Assembly (NCBI RefSeq): GCF_003999995.1
Contig: NZ_RJAD01000002.1
Span: 124,001 to 188,000, forward strand
DNA length: 64,000 nucleotides
Source of the DNA: Microbacterium sulfonylureivorans
GTDB lineage: Bacteria; Actinomycetota; Actinomycetes; Actinomycetales; Microbacteriaceae
Direction of reading: 5' to 3'
Of the stretch, positions 23,251-31,666 are shown piece after piece. The notes under the pieces were generated by a model. That model was not told the DNA's origin. It saw only the letters and a list, made by a program, of their open reading frames with translations, and searched no databases. The position numbers and the translations under genes were made by a program. The first letter of the stretch is position 1. Each line of letters starts with the position of its first letter.

Positions 23251-24857
23251 CGTGGGATGCCGAGCTCGAGGACGGCGCGCACACGATCGGCCGCTGGCTG
23301 ACCGACCGCGCCGCCCGCTCGCCGCAGCGCATCGCGATCGACGACCGCGGCGTGACGACCGACTACGCGACCCTCGCAGCCCGGGCCACGGCACTCGCCG
23401 AGGGTCTGCGCCACGTCGGCTACGGCCCGGGCGACCGCATCGCGACGATCTCGGGCAATTCGACAGACCACGTGGTGGCGTTCTTCGCGTGCGCCCTCGC
23501 GGGTGTCGCGTTCGTGCCGCTGTCGTGGCGGCTGACGCCGCGCGAACTGTCCGACCTGCTCGACCGGACCGATCCCGCCCTGGTGCTCGTCGAGGACGAG
23601 CACGCGTCGCTCGCCGGCGAGGCACTTCGCGCGCTGGACAGGATGCCGCCCGTCGCAGTGCTCGGCACCACCGGGGTCGAGGCGGGGCCCAAGCGGTCCG
23701 CCCTGGGGACCGTCCCGCACCCGCGCACGGCGCGACCGCGCCGGCCCGTGCACGACGACGACCCGCTGCTGGTGATCTTCACGTCGGGCAGCGAGGCGGC
23801 CCCGAAGGGCGTGGTGCTCACGCACGCGAACTGCTTCTGGAACAATCTCGCCCTCGCGCAGGCGCTGCCGCTCACGCACGATGACGTGGTGCTGGCGATG
23901 CTGCCGCAGTTCCACGTCGCCGCGTGGAACTGCCAGCCGCTGCTGGCGTGGTGGGTCGGCGCGACCGTCGTGCTCGAGCGCGGGTTCCACCCGGCACGCG
24001 TGCTGCAGCTCATCGCAGAACGCCGCGTGACGGCGATGATGGGCGTCCCGACCCAGTACGCGCTGCTGGCCGCCGATCGCGCGTGGGAGGAGACGGATGC
24101 GTCCTCCCTCCGGCTCGCACTGGTCGGCGGGGCGACCATGCCGGTCTCGCTCCAGGAGGAGTGGACCGCCCGCGGCGTGCCCCTGACCCAGGGCTACGGG
24201 CTCACAGAAGCCGCACCCAACGTGCTGCACCTTCCCGCGGAGGACTCCGCCGGGCGGCCCGGCGCGGTCGGTCGGCCGTATCCGCACGTCTCGGTGAGGG
24301 TGGTCGATCCCGAGTCCGGCCTGGCGCTCGACGGCGAGGCGACGGGGGAGCTGTGGGTGCGCGGTCCGAGCGTGTTCGCCGGCTACCTCGGCGACGACGC
24401 CGCAACGGCGCGCGCGATGAGCGGCGAGTGGCTCCGCACGGGCGACCTCGTGCACAGGGATGCCGAGGGGATCGTGCGGATCGTCGATCGGATCAAGGAC
24501 ATCTTCATCTCGGGCGGCGAGAACGTCGCGCCCGCCGAGGTCGAGTTCGCGCTGACCCTGCATCCGCTGGTCGAGGCGGCTGCAGTCGTGGGCGTGCCGG
24601 ATCCCGTGTGGGGCGAGCGCGGCGTAGCGTTCGTGGTGCCGGTTCCGGGGGCCGCACTGTCGGTGGACGAGGTGCTCGCGCACGCGCGACGCAACCTCGC
24701 CGCTTTCAAAGTGCCCGTGCACGTGGAGTTCGTCGACGCACTGCCGCGTTCGACGATCGAGAAGCTCGCCAGGTCGCGTCTGCGCGATCGGGGGAGAAGG
24801 CTGATGGAGCGACGTGATCGGGCGACCGGGCACGAGACGGAAGAGGTGCGGCGATGA
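23247..24857 (+). CDS. AMP-forming acyl-CoA synthetase/ligase
   Basis: 536 residues of the ANL superfamily. AMP-binding P-loop F-T-S-G-S-E-A-A-P-K-G at about 178-188 (S-E-A rather than the usual T-T-G), A5 region G-Y-G-L-T-E-A, A7 T-G-D-L, A8 R-I-V-D-R-I-K-D, and a C-terminal Lys (K506) in S-T-I-E-K-L. It should activate a carboxylic acid to its CoA thioester in two steps via acyl-AMP. The overlap with the transporter suggests that it activates the imported acid. Substrate unknown. Confidence 0.88.
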   Translation: MTWDAELEDGAHTIGRWLTDRAARSPQRIAIDDRGVTTDYATLAARATALAEGLRHVGYGPGDRIATISGNSTDHVVAFFACALAGVAFVPLSWRLTPRELSDLLDRTDPALVLVEDEHASLAGEALRALDRMPPVAVLGTTGVEAGPKRSALGTVPHPRTARPRRPVHDDDPLLVIFTSGSEAAPKGVVLTHANCFWNNLALAQALPLTHDDVVLAMLPQFHVAAWNCQPLLAWWVGATVVLERGFHPARVLQLIAERRVTAMMGVPTQYALLAADRAWEETDASSLRLALVGGATMPVSLQEEWTARGVPLTQGYGLTEAAPNVLHLPAEDSAGRPGAVGRPYPHVSVRVVDPESGLALDGEATGELWVRGPSVFAGYLGDDAATARAMSGEWLRTGDLVHRDAEGIVRIVDRIKDIFISGGENVAPAEVEFALTLHPLVEAAAVVGVPDPVWGERGVAFVVPVPGAALSVDEVLAHARRNLAAFKVPVHVEFVDALPRSTIEKLARSRLRDRGRRLMERRDRATGHETEEVRR

Positions 24858-25540
24858 CGCTTCCCGAAGAACTGGTCGACGACGAGCCCGAGCTGGTCTC
24901 ACCGGCCACCGGACGCCCGCTCACGAAGCGCGGCGAGGCGACGCGGCGACGACTGCTCGAGGCGGCAGAGGTCGTGTTCGCGGAGCAGGGATACCACGAG
25001 GCATCCATCGTGAAGATCACAGAGCGCGCGGGCATCGGCCTGGGTACGTTCTACCTCTACTTCGACAGCAAGCAGTCGATCTTCGAGGCGCTGGTCATCG
25101 ACCTCAACCGCCGCGTGCGCCACTCGATGTCGGAGGCGATGGAGGGGGCAACCACCCGACTCGACGCCGAGCGGGCAGGATTCGCGGGGTTCTTCCGCTT
25201 CACGGCCGAGCATCCGGCGCTCTACCGGGTGGTCCGCGAGGCCGAGTTCGTCTCACCCGAGGTGCTGCGACTGCACTACACGCGGATCGTCGAGGGATAC
25301 GAGGCGGGGCTCCGCGCGGCGCAGGACGCCGGCGACGTCGACCGCGCACTCGACCCCGAGACCACCGCGTGGGCGCTCATGGGCATGGGTGAGCTCATCG
25401 GCATGCGATTCCTTCTCTGGGAGCGCGATGCCGAGGGCCGCCCGCCGGCGCAGCTCGATCCGGTCGTGTTCGCCGGCATGACCCGCATCATCGACAACGC
25501 CCTCGCACCTCGCGCATCCGGGCAGGAAGGGGCGAAGTGA
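24854..25540 (+). CDS. TetR-family transcriptional regulator
   Basis: 228 residues. An N-terminal extension of ~25 residues precedes the TetR HTH (T-R-R-R-L-L-E-A-A-E-V-V-F-A-E-Q-G-Y ... G-I-G-L-G-T-F-Y-L-Y-F). The C-terminal ligand pocket domain is helical. Located inside the transport/acyl-CoA operon with overlaps on both sides, it is probably the local repressor, with acyl-CoA or a related ligand as inducer. The palindrome at 18433-18454 is its best candidate site. Confidence 0.88.
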   Translation: MTLPEELVDDEPELVSPATGRPLTKRGEATRRRLLEAAEVVFAEQGYHEASIVKITERAGIGLGTFYLYFDSKQSIFEALVIDLNRRVRHSMSEAMEGATTRLDAERAGFAGFFRFTAEHPALYRVVREAEFVSPEVLRLHYTRIVEGYEAGLRAAQDAGDVDRALDPETTAWALMGMGELIGMRFLLWERDAEGRPPAQLDPVVFAGMTRIIDNALAPRASGQEGAK

Positions 25541-26292
25541 TGACCGAGCACGACCTCGCAGGAAAGCGCGCCCTCGTCACCGGCGGCGCGAGCGGCATCG
25601 GACTGGCTTGCGCGCACGAGTTCGCGGGCCGCGGCGCGCACGTCATCGTGGCCGATCTGAACGCGGATGCCGCAGCCGCCGCGGCGGCCGAGGTGGGCGG
25701 TGAGGCATGGGTCGTCGACCTGTCCGACACGGCCGCGCTCGACGATCTCACGCTCGATGTCGACATCCTCGTCAACAACGCGGGAATCCAGCGGGTGAGC
25801 CCGATCACGGAGTTCGATCCCGATGCGTTCCGACTGCTGCTGCGGCTCATGCTGGAGTCGCCGTTCCTCCTCATCCGAGCGGCGCTGCCCGGGATGTACG
25901 AGAAGGGGTGGGGCCGCGTGATCAACATCTCGAGCGCCCACGGGCTGCGCGCGAGCGCCTTCAAGTCGGCCTACGTCGCCGCCAAGCACGGGCTCGAGGG
26001 CCTGTCGAAGGTGACCGCGCTCGAGGGAGCCCCGCACGGCGTGACGAGCAACTGCATCAATCCGGCGTACGTGCGCACGCCGCTGGTCGAGAAGCAGATC
26101 GCCGATCAGGCGAAGGTGCACGGCATCCCCGAGAGCGAGGTCATCGAGAAGATCATGCTCACCGAGACCGCGGTCAAGCGCCTCGTCGAGGCCGACGAGG
26201 TGGCATCGCTCGCGGGCTGGCTCGCCTCCGGCAAGTCCGGCATGGTCACCGGCGCCTCGTACACGATGGACGGCGGATGGACCGCACGATGA
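25540..26292 (+). CDS. bdhA: 3-Hydroxybutyrate dehydrogenase
   Basis: 250 residues. SDR motifs: G-G-A-S-G-I-G (15-21), N-N-A-G (79-82), Ser131-132, Tyr145 and Lys149 in Y-V-A-A-K-H. The pattern N-P-A-Y-V-R-T-P-L-V-E-K-Q-I and the A-K-x-H-G-I-P-E region are characteristic of D-3-hydroxybutyrate dehydrogenase, which oxidises 3-hydroxybutyrate to acetoacetate with NAD+. It shares the TGATG overlap with the TetR gene. With the CoA-transferase and thiolase at 28148-30785 it would form a path to acetyl-CoA. Confidence 0.85.
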   Translation: MTEHDLAGKRALVTGGASGIGLACAHEFAGRGAHVIVADLNADAAAAAAAEVGGEAWVVDLSDTAALDDLTLDVDILVNNAGIQRVSPITEFDPDAFRLLLRLMLESPFLLIRAALPGMYEKGWGRVINISSAHGLRASAFKSAYVAAKHGLEGLSKVTALEGAPHGVTSNCINPAYVRTPLVEKQIADQAKVHGIPESEVIEKIMLTETAVKRLVEADEVASLAGWLASGKSGMVTGASYTMDGGWTAR

Positions 26293-27215
26293 GCTCGGCG
26301 CCGCAGACCCGCACGGGCCACCGCTACCGCACGGTCGACGTCCCCGTCTCGGGCGGCGATCTGCGGGTCGGCGTCTGGGATCCCGAGCCCGCCGACGCCG
26401 CCGCGGCCGATGTCCTTCTCATCCACGGTGTGACGTCGTCGCACCTCGCGTGGCCTTTCGTCGTCGATCGGCTCCCCGGCGTGCGGGCGGTCGCTCCCGA
26501 CCTCCGGGGCCGCGGGGCGAGCAACGACCTCGTCGGACCCGCCGGACTCCAGGCGCACGCCGACGACCTCGCCGCAGCGCTCGACGCGCTCGGCATCGAG
26601 CGGACGGTCGTCGTGGGGCACTCGATGGGCGCCTTCGTCGCGGTCGTGTTCGCCCACCGCCACCCGGACCGCGTATCGAGGCTGGTGCTCGTCGACGGCG
26701 GGCTTCCGCTCGACGTTCCGGCCGGACTCGACACCGACACGCTCGTCGCGGGCATCCTCGGCCCGACCGCCGCTCGACTGTCGATGCGCTTCGCGGACGC
26801 GGGGGAGTACCTCGACTTCTGGCGGTCGCACCCTGCGTTCCGAGCGGACTGGACGCCGGAGCTCGAGCAGTACCTCGCGTACGATCTCGTGGCCGACGGC
26901 GCCGGGGCGTTCCGCCCGGCGACGAGCTACGAGACGACCGCCGACGACACCCTCGACATGAACACGGGCACCGGCCTGTCGGACGCGCTCGCGGGGCTGC
27001 GGCATCCGGCCCGCATGATCACCGCCCCGCGCGGGCTGCAGGACGAGGAGCCGGGCCTGTACGCGCCGGCACATCTCGCCCGCGTGCTCGCCGCGAATCC
27101 CGGCGTGCGGCACGAGCGCCTCGACAGGTTCAACCACTACACGATCGTGATGTCGCCGGCGGGGGCAGATGCCGTCGCCGCCGTCGTGCGCGAAGAGCTC
27201 GCCGCCGGCGACTGA
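26289..27215 (+). CDS. Alpha/beta hydrolase
   Basis: 308 residues. L-L-I-H-G-V-T-S-S near residue 46, nucleophile G-H-S-M-G-A near 115, and a C-terminal R-F-N-H-Y catalytic His. The lid region is helical. It belongs to the epoxide-hydrolase/enol-lactonase-like hydrolases of the cytoplasm. Overlapping the stop of the 3-hydroxybutyrate dehydrogenase gene, it probably releases a hydroxy acid from an ester or thioester for that enzyme. 3-Oxoadipate enol-lactonase is an alternative, since CoA-transferase and thiolase genes also occur in that pathway. Confidence 0.82.
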   Translation: MSSAPQTRTGHRYRTVDVPVSGGDLRVGVWDPEPADAAAADVLLIHGVTSSHLAWPFVVDRLPGVRAVAPDLRGRGASNDLVGPAGLQAHADDLAAALDALGIERTVVVGHSMGAFVAVVFAHRHPDRVSRLVLVDGGLPLDVPAGLDTDTLVAGILGPTAARLSMRFADAGEYLDFWRSHPAFRADWTPELEQYLAYDLVADGAGAFRPATSYETTADDTLDMNTGTGLSDALAGLRHPARMITAPRGLQDEEPGLYAPAHLARVLAANPGVRHERLDRFNHYTIVMSPAGADAVAAVVREELAAGD

Positions 27216-27248
27216 GTCGGCCTTCGCCGATCGGCCTCGTCGGCGTCG

Positions 27249-28043
27249 TCAGCGGCTCGCGGCGATGCGGGTCGTCAGCTGATGCGCGTGCGCGAGCAGC
27301 GTGCGTCCGAGCTCGGGCAGCCGGTCGGGACCGAAGCGGAACTCGACGCCGGTGAGGCTGAGCGCCCACTGCGGGTGGCCCTCTTTCGTGAACACCGCGG
27401 CGCCGAGCCCCCAGCTGCCCTCGACGATCAGCCCGGGGTTCACCGCGTATCCGCGTTCGTGGGTGTCGCGCAGTCGTGCGCGCAGCCGCGCCTCGCCGTG
27501 CGATGCGCCCCACGCCTGCGGCAGCTCTGGGTGTCGCTCGAGGTAGGCGTCCACATCGTGGGGCGGCAGGAAGGCCAGGATCGCAAGTCCGGCGGAAGCC
27601 ACGCCCAAGGGGAAGCGCACGCCCTCCGACAGCACGAACGACCGGATCGGGAAGCTCCCCTCTTCGCGCAGCAGGCACACCGTCTCATCGCCGCGGCGCA
27701 CCGAGAGGAACGCGCTCTCCTCCGTGCGGACGGCGAGCGACCGGACGATGTCGCGGGCGATCCCCGTGATGTCGTAGCGGGATGCTGCGACTGTCCCCAT
27801 CAGGTACAGCTCCGGTCCGGGCATCCAGCGGCCGGTGCGGTCGTCCTGGTCGACGAGGCCCTCGTACCGCAGCGCGGTGAGGAGCCGGTGCGTGGTCGGG
27901 CGAGTGAGGTCGGCCCGGCGGGCGAGGTCGGCCACCGGCATCCCGTCGTCGCCCGCCGATGTGACCAATCGCAGCAGGTGAGCCGCCCGCGCGACCGACT
28001 GGGCGCCGGGCACCGAGCGTTGGGTCTTCGTCGATTCGTCCAC
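27249..28043 (-). CDS. IclR-family transcriptional regulator
   Basis: 264 residues from GTG 28043; GTG 28073 would add ten. The N-terminal winged HTH (S-V-A-R-A-A-H-L-L-R-L-V, L-A-R-R-A-D-L-T-R-P-T-T-H-R-L-L) is followed by the IclR effector domain (A-S-A-G-L-A-I-L-A-F-L, R-G-Y-A-V-N-P-G). It is divergent from the CoA-transferase genes with about 105 bases between them and probably controls them. The family responds to small aromatic or keto acids, or glyoxylate. Confidence 0.88.
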   Translation of the reverse strand: MDESTKTQRSVPGAQSVARAAHLLRLVTSAGDDGMPVADLARRADLTRPTTHRLLTALRYEGLVDQDDRTGRWMPGPELYLMGTVAASRYDITGIARDIVRSLAVRTEESAFLSVRRGDETVCLLREEGSFPIRSFVLSEGVRFPLGVASAGLAILAFLPPHDVDAYLERHPELPQAWGASHGEARLRARLRDTHERGYAVNPGLIVEGSWGLGAAVFTKEGHPQWALSLTGVEFRFGPDRLPELGRTLLAHAHQLTTRIAASR

Positions 28044-28044
28044 G

Positions 28045-28075
28045 ATGTGGACACTACGCTCGCCGTCCTCCACAT
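28045..28075. promoter_or_regulatory. Inverted repeat between iclR and the CoA-transferase operon
   Basis: ATGTGGA (28045-28051) and TCCACAT (28069-28075) with a 17-base spacer, immediately upstream of the preferred iclR start and 73 bases before the scoA start. Candidate IclR operator. If iclR starts at GTG 28073 the repeat would lie in its coding region, which would weaken the call. Confidence 0.4.
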
Positions 28076-28147
28076 GGCAAACGAGAGTCGCGCGCCGGGC
28101 ACGCGGAGGGCGCAGGATGGACCCATCCGGCAACGAAGGAGTAGCGC

Positions 28148-28948
28148 GTGATCGACAAGACCTGGGGGTCCGCCGCCGAGGCGGTGGCCGACATCCCGGA
28201 CGGAGCATCGCTCGCGGTCGGCGGATTCGGCCTCTCCGGAAATCCCATCGCCCTCATCGAGGCGCTGCTCACGCAGGGCACCACCGATCTCAGCATCGTC
28301 AGCAACAACTGCGGAGTGGATGACTGGGGCCTCGGCATCCTGCTGAACGCGAAGCGCATCCGCAAGATGACGTCCTCGTACGTCGGCGAGAACAAGGAGT
28401 TCGAGCGCCAGTTCCTCTCCGGCGAGCTCGAGCTCGAGCTCACCCCGCAGGGCACGCTCGCCGAGAAGCTCCGCGCCGGCGGCTCGGGCATCGCCGCGTT
28501 CTACACGCAGACCGGCGTCGGCACGCAGGTCGCCGAAGGCGGGCTTCCGCGCCGGTACGACGGGGCCGGCGGCATCGCCGTCGCGTCGCCGGTGAAGGAC
28601 GTGCGCACCTTCGACGTCTCGGGTGCGGCCCGCGACTACGTGCTCGAAGAGGCGATCGTCACCGACTTCGCGCTCGTGCACGCCCAGAAGGGCGATCGGC
28701 ACGGCAACCTGATCTTCAACAAGTCCGCGCGCAACTTCAACCCGCTCGCCGCGATGGCCGGCCGGGTCTGCATCGCCCAGGTCGAAGAGCTGGTCGAGCC
28801 GGGCGAGCTCGACCCGGACTGCGTCCACCTGCCCGGCATCTACGTGCACCGCGTCGTGGAAGTCGGATCCGACATCGAGAAGCGCATCGAGCGTCGCACC
28901 GTGTCCGTCGCCCAGGCTGCGGCTCGTGAGATGCCGGAAGGAGCCTGA
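28148..28948 (+). CDS. scoA: 3-Oxoacid CoA-transferase subunit A
   Basis: 266 residues. CoA-transferase family I alpha features: G-G-F-G-L-S-G-N-P near residue 24, [12 protein letters not shown], and [10 protein letters not shown]. These match succinyl-CoA:3-ketoacid CoA-transferase (ScoA) better than PcaI. It transfers CoA from succinyl-CoA to acetoacetate together with subunit B. GTG start with AAGGAG about ten bases upstream. First gene of a three-gene operon with scoB (2 bases) and thiolase (overlap). Confidence 0.87.
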   Translation: MIDKTWGSAAEAVADIPDGASLAVGGFGLSGNPIALIEALLTQGTTDLSIVSNNCGVDDWGLGILLNAKRIRKMTSSYVGENKEFERQFLSGELELELTPQGTLAEKLRAGGSGIAAFYTQTGVGTQVAEGGLPRRYDGAGGIAVASPVKDVRTFDVSGAARDYVLEEAIVTDFALVHAQKGDRHGNLIFNKSARNFNPLAAMAGRVCIAQVEELVEPGELDPDCVHLPGIYVHRVVEVGSDIEKRIERRTVSVAQAAAREMPEGA

Positions 28949-28950
28949 CC

Positions 28951-29604
28951 ATGGCACTCACCCGCAACGAGATGGCCGCCCGCGCGGCTCAGGAGCTCGC
29001 CGACGGCGCGTACGTCAACCTCGGAATCGGCCTGCCCACGCTCGTCCCCAACTTCGTGCCCGACGGCGTCACCGTCGTGCTGCAGTCCGAGAACGGCATC
29101 CTCGGCGTCGGTCCCTATCCCTCGGAGGAGCGCGTCGACCCCGACCTCATCAACGCCGGAAAGGAGACGGTCACGACTCTCCCCGGCGCGGCGTTCTTCG
29201 ACTCCGCGACGAGCTTCGGCATGATCCGCGGCGGCAAGATCGATGCCGCGATCCTCGGGGCGATGCAGGTGTCGGCATCCGGCGACCTCGCCAACTGGAT
29301 GATCCCGGGCAAGATGGTCAAAGGCCCCGGCGGGGCGATGGATCTCGTCCACGGCGCCGCGAAGGTGATCGTGCTCATGGAGCACGTCGCCCGCGACGGC
29401 TCCGCGAAGATCGTCGACGACTGCTCGCTCCCTCTCACGGGCCGCGGCGTCGTCGACCGGATCATCACCGACCTGGCCGTGATCGACGTGACGGATGCAG
29501 GTCTCGTCCTGATCGAGCTCGCACCGGGAGTCACGGTCGAAGAGGTGGTCGCGGCGACGGAGCCCACGCTCACGATCGCCGTCGAACTCAAGGAGGAAGC
29601 ATGA
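28951..29604 (+). CDS. scoB: 3-Oxoacid CoA-transferase subunit B
   Basis: 217 residues. The catalytic Glu lies in the conserved [10 protein letters not shown] near residue 51, where the enzyme-CoA thioester forms. G-I-G-L-P-T-L-V and [14 protein letters not shown] are family motifs. It is encoded separately from subunit A, as in most bacteria. ATG 28951 directly follows the scoA stop, and the gene overlaps the thiolase start (ATGA). Confidence 0.88.
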   Translation: MALTRNEMAARAAQELADGAYVNLGIGLPTLVPNFVPDGVTVVLQSENGILGVGPYPSEERVDPDLINAGKETVTTLPGAAFFDSATSFGMIRGGKIDAAILGAMQVSASGDLANWMIPGKMVKGPGGAMDLVHGAAKVIVLMEHVARDGSAKIVDDCSLPLTGRGVVDRIITDLAVIDVTDAGLVLIELAPGVTVEEVVAATEPTLTIAVELKEEA

Positions 29605-30785
29605 ACCACGACGACGTCGTCATCGTCGCCGCCGCGCGCACGCCGCAGGGGCGACTCAAGGGCCAGCTCGCCCCGCTCACCGCGGTTCAGCTCGGCAGCG
29701 CCGCGATCCGCGGGGCGCTCGAGAAGGGCGGGATCCCCGCCGAGGCCGTCGACGCGGTGCTGGTCGGCCAGGTGCTGCCGGCCGGATCCGGCCAGAATCC
29801 CGCACGCCAGGCCGCAGTGGGCGCCGGCATCCCGTGGGGAGTCCACTCCGGCTCCGTCAACAAGGTGTGCCTGTCGGGCCTCACGGCGATCATCGACGGC
29901 GCGCGGATGATCGCCGTCGGCGATGCGCCCGTCGTGGTCGCGGCAGGGATGGAGTCGATGACCCGCTCGCCGCACCTGCTCATGGGGTCGCGAGACGGCT
30001 GGGCGTACGGCTCGGTCGAGGTGCTCGACCACATGGCGTACGACGGCCTCACCGACGCGTACGACCGCGAGAGCATGGGGGCGTCGACCGAGCGGCACAA
30101 CGGGCGTCTCGAGGTCACGCGAGAGGCGCAGGACGCCGTCGCCGCTCGGTCGCACCAGCGCGCGGCAGCCGCGCAGGCCGCGGGGCTGTTCGATGCCGAG
30201 ATCGTCCCGGTGGAGATCCCACAGCGCAAGGGCGACCCCGTCGTGGTCACGAAGGACGAGGGCATCCGCCCCGACACCACCGTCGACACGCTCGCCGGCC
30301 TCCGCCCTGCGTTCGCCGAGGGCGGCTCGATCACGGCGGGCAACTCGTCGCAGATCTCGGACGGCGCCTCCGCGGTGGTGCTCACGAGCCGCTCGCACGC
30401 CGATGAGAAGGGCTGGCCCGTGCTCGCCGTCGTCGGCGCCTCCGGCCAGGTCGCCGGACCCGACAACTCGTTGCACTCGCAGCCTGCTCGCGCCATCGAG
30501 AAGGCCCTCGCCAAGCAGGGCATCGGGACCGGGGACCTCGACCTCGTGGAGATCAACGAGGCGTTCGGCGCCGTCGTGGTGCGGTCGCAGGCCGAGCTCG
30601 GCCTGTCCGACGACGTGGTCAACCCCCACGGCGGCGGCATCGCGATCGGTCATCCGATCGGTGCCTCGGGCAACCGCCTCGTCGTCCACGCCGTGCACGA
30701 GCTCGTCCGCCGCGGGGGCGGCGTCGCCGCAGTCGCGCTGTGCGGCGGCGGCGGGCAGGGCGATGCGCTCATCCTGACGCGCTGA
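29601..30785 (+). CDS. Acetyl-CoA C-acyltransferase (thiolase)
   Basis: 394 residues. Nucleophilic Cys90 in N-K-V-C-L-S-G, the N-E-A-F-G motif, the catalytic His in G-H-P-I-G-A-S-G, and second Cys381 in C-G-G-G-G-Q-G. Length and motifs fit the biosynthetic/degradative acetoacetyl-CoA thiolase type, which would split acetoacetyl-CoA from the CoA-transferase into two acetyl-CoA. 3-Oxoadipyl-CoA thiolase is possible. AAGGAGG before the ATG. Last gene of the operon. Confidence 0.9.
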   Translation: MNHDDVVIVAAARTPQGRLKGQLAPLTAVQLGSAAIRGALEKGGIPAEAVDAVLVGQVLPAGSGQNPARQAAVGAGIPWGVHSGSVNKVCLSGLTAIIDGARMIAVGDAPVVVAAGMESMTRSPHLLMGSRDGWAYGSVEVLDHMAYDGLTDAYDRESMGASTERHNGRLEVTREAQDAVAARSHQRAAAAQAAGLFDAEIVPVEIPQRKGDPVVVTKDEGIRPDTTVDTLAGLRPAFAEGGSITAGNSSQISDGASAVVLTSRSHADEKGWPVLAVVGASGQVAGPDNSLHSQPARAIEKALAKQGIGTGDLDLVEINEAFGAVVVRSQAELGLSDDVVNPHGGGIAIGHPIGASGNRLVVHAVHELVRRGGGVAAVALCGGGGQGDALILTR

Positions 30786-30826
30786 CAGCGGGGGCGACGG
30801 AACCGCCGGGGTGTACCGTCAGCGGG

Positions 30827-31267
30827 GTGACCACGATCTCCCGCATCACCGCCGACGACCGGCCCGCCTGGGACGCACTGTGGCAGGCGTACATCACCTT
30901 CTACGAGTCGGAGGTGCCGGCGGACGTCTCGAACACGACGTTCGAGCGCATCCTCGCCCACAAAGACCTGCACGGCGCGCTCGCGCGGGATGCCGCGGGC
31001 ACCCCGATCGGGCTCGTGCACTGGCTGACGCATCCGGCCACGTGGACGACCGGGTCGTACTGCTACCTCGAGGATCTCTTCGTCGACCCCGGCTCACGGG
31101 GCAGCGGTGCGGGGCGCGCGCTCATCGACCACGTGAAGGGGTGGGCGAAGCTCTATGGCGCGAGCAAGGTCTACTGGCTGACCGCGGACGACAACGCGAC
31201 AGCTCGGGCGCTGTACGACAAGGTGGCCGTCTCGACCGGCTTCGTGCACTACGAGATCGAGCTGTAG
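30827..31267 (+). CDS. GNAT family N-acetyltransferase
   Basis: 146 residues from GTG 30827. The GNAT fold is shown by Y-L-E-D-L-F-V-D, the pyrophosphate loop R-G-S-G-A-G-R-A-L, and A-R-A-L-Y-D-K-V near the C-terminus. The pattern T-A-D-D-N-A-T-A-R is common in the small GNATs that act on polyamines or amino-acid derivatives. It stands alone between the thiolase operon and a convergent small membrane protein, so context says little about its substrate. Confidence 0.8.
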   Translation: MTTISRITADDRPAWDALWQAYITFYESEVPADVSNTTFERILAHKDLHGALARDAAGTPIGLVHWLTHPATWTTGSYCYLEDLFVDPGSRGSGAGRALIDHVKGWAKLYGASKVYWLTADDNATARALYDKVAVSTGFVHYEIEL

Positions 31268-31274
31268 GTCCGCG

Positions 31275-31529
31275 TCAGCGCTGCACGCGGCGCTTGAGGA
31301 GCTTCTTCTCCCTGCCGTGCACGGGGGAGTCGTTCGCGATGATCTCGCCGCGGGAGGCCCGGCGCACGTCGACGATCGCGCCGATCGCGAGTGCGAGCGT
31401 GATCCCCCAGCTCAGCCATCCCAGTGCCGTGCGCCAGGTGAACGGCGCGTCCTCGCGCATGCCCCGCAGCAGGGTCAGGCCGCCCGTGATGGCCGTGAGG
31501 ATGCCGGTGCCGAAGAGGTACTTGCGCAT
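31275..31529 (-). CDS. Small membrane protein, unknown function
   Basis: 84 residues. Two hydrophobic segments (about 5-22 and 34-54), separated by a polar loop (R-E-D-A-P-F-T-W), and a very basic tail (K-K-L-L-K-R-R-V-Q-R) that should lie in the cytoplasm. No family is recognised. Convergent with the GNAT gene, seven bases apart. The ATG at 31529 starts with M-R-K-Y, typical of small membrane proteins. Confidence 0.65.
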   Translation of the reverse strand: MRKYLFGTGILTAITGGLTLLRGMREDAPFTWRTALGWLSWGITLALAIGAIVDVRRASRGEIIANDSPVHGREKKLLKRRVQR

Positions 31530-31666
31530 GCGCCCACGCTATCGCGGGGCGGGCATATGCGTCGCCCCTTGACAGGCATCGGCGTCGGCGTCAAGCGGCC
31601 GGTGCACGGGCGACCGGCGCGATAGCCTGGGGATGCCTCGTCCCCCCGCCACCGTCAGGAGCCCGA

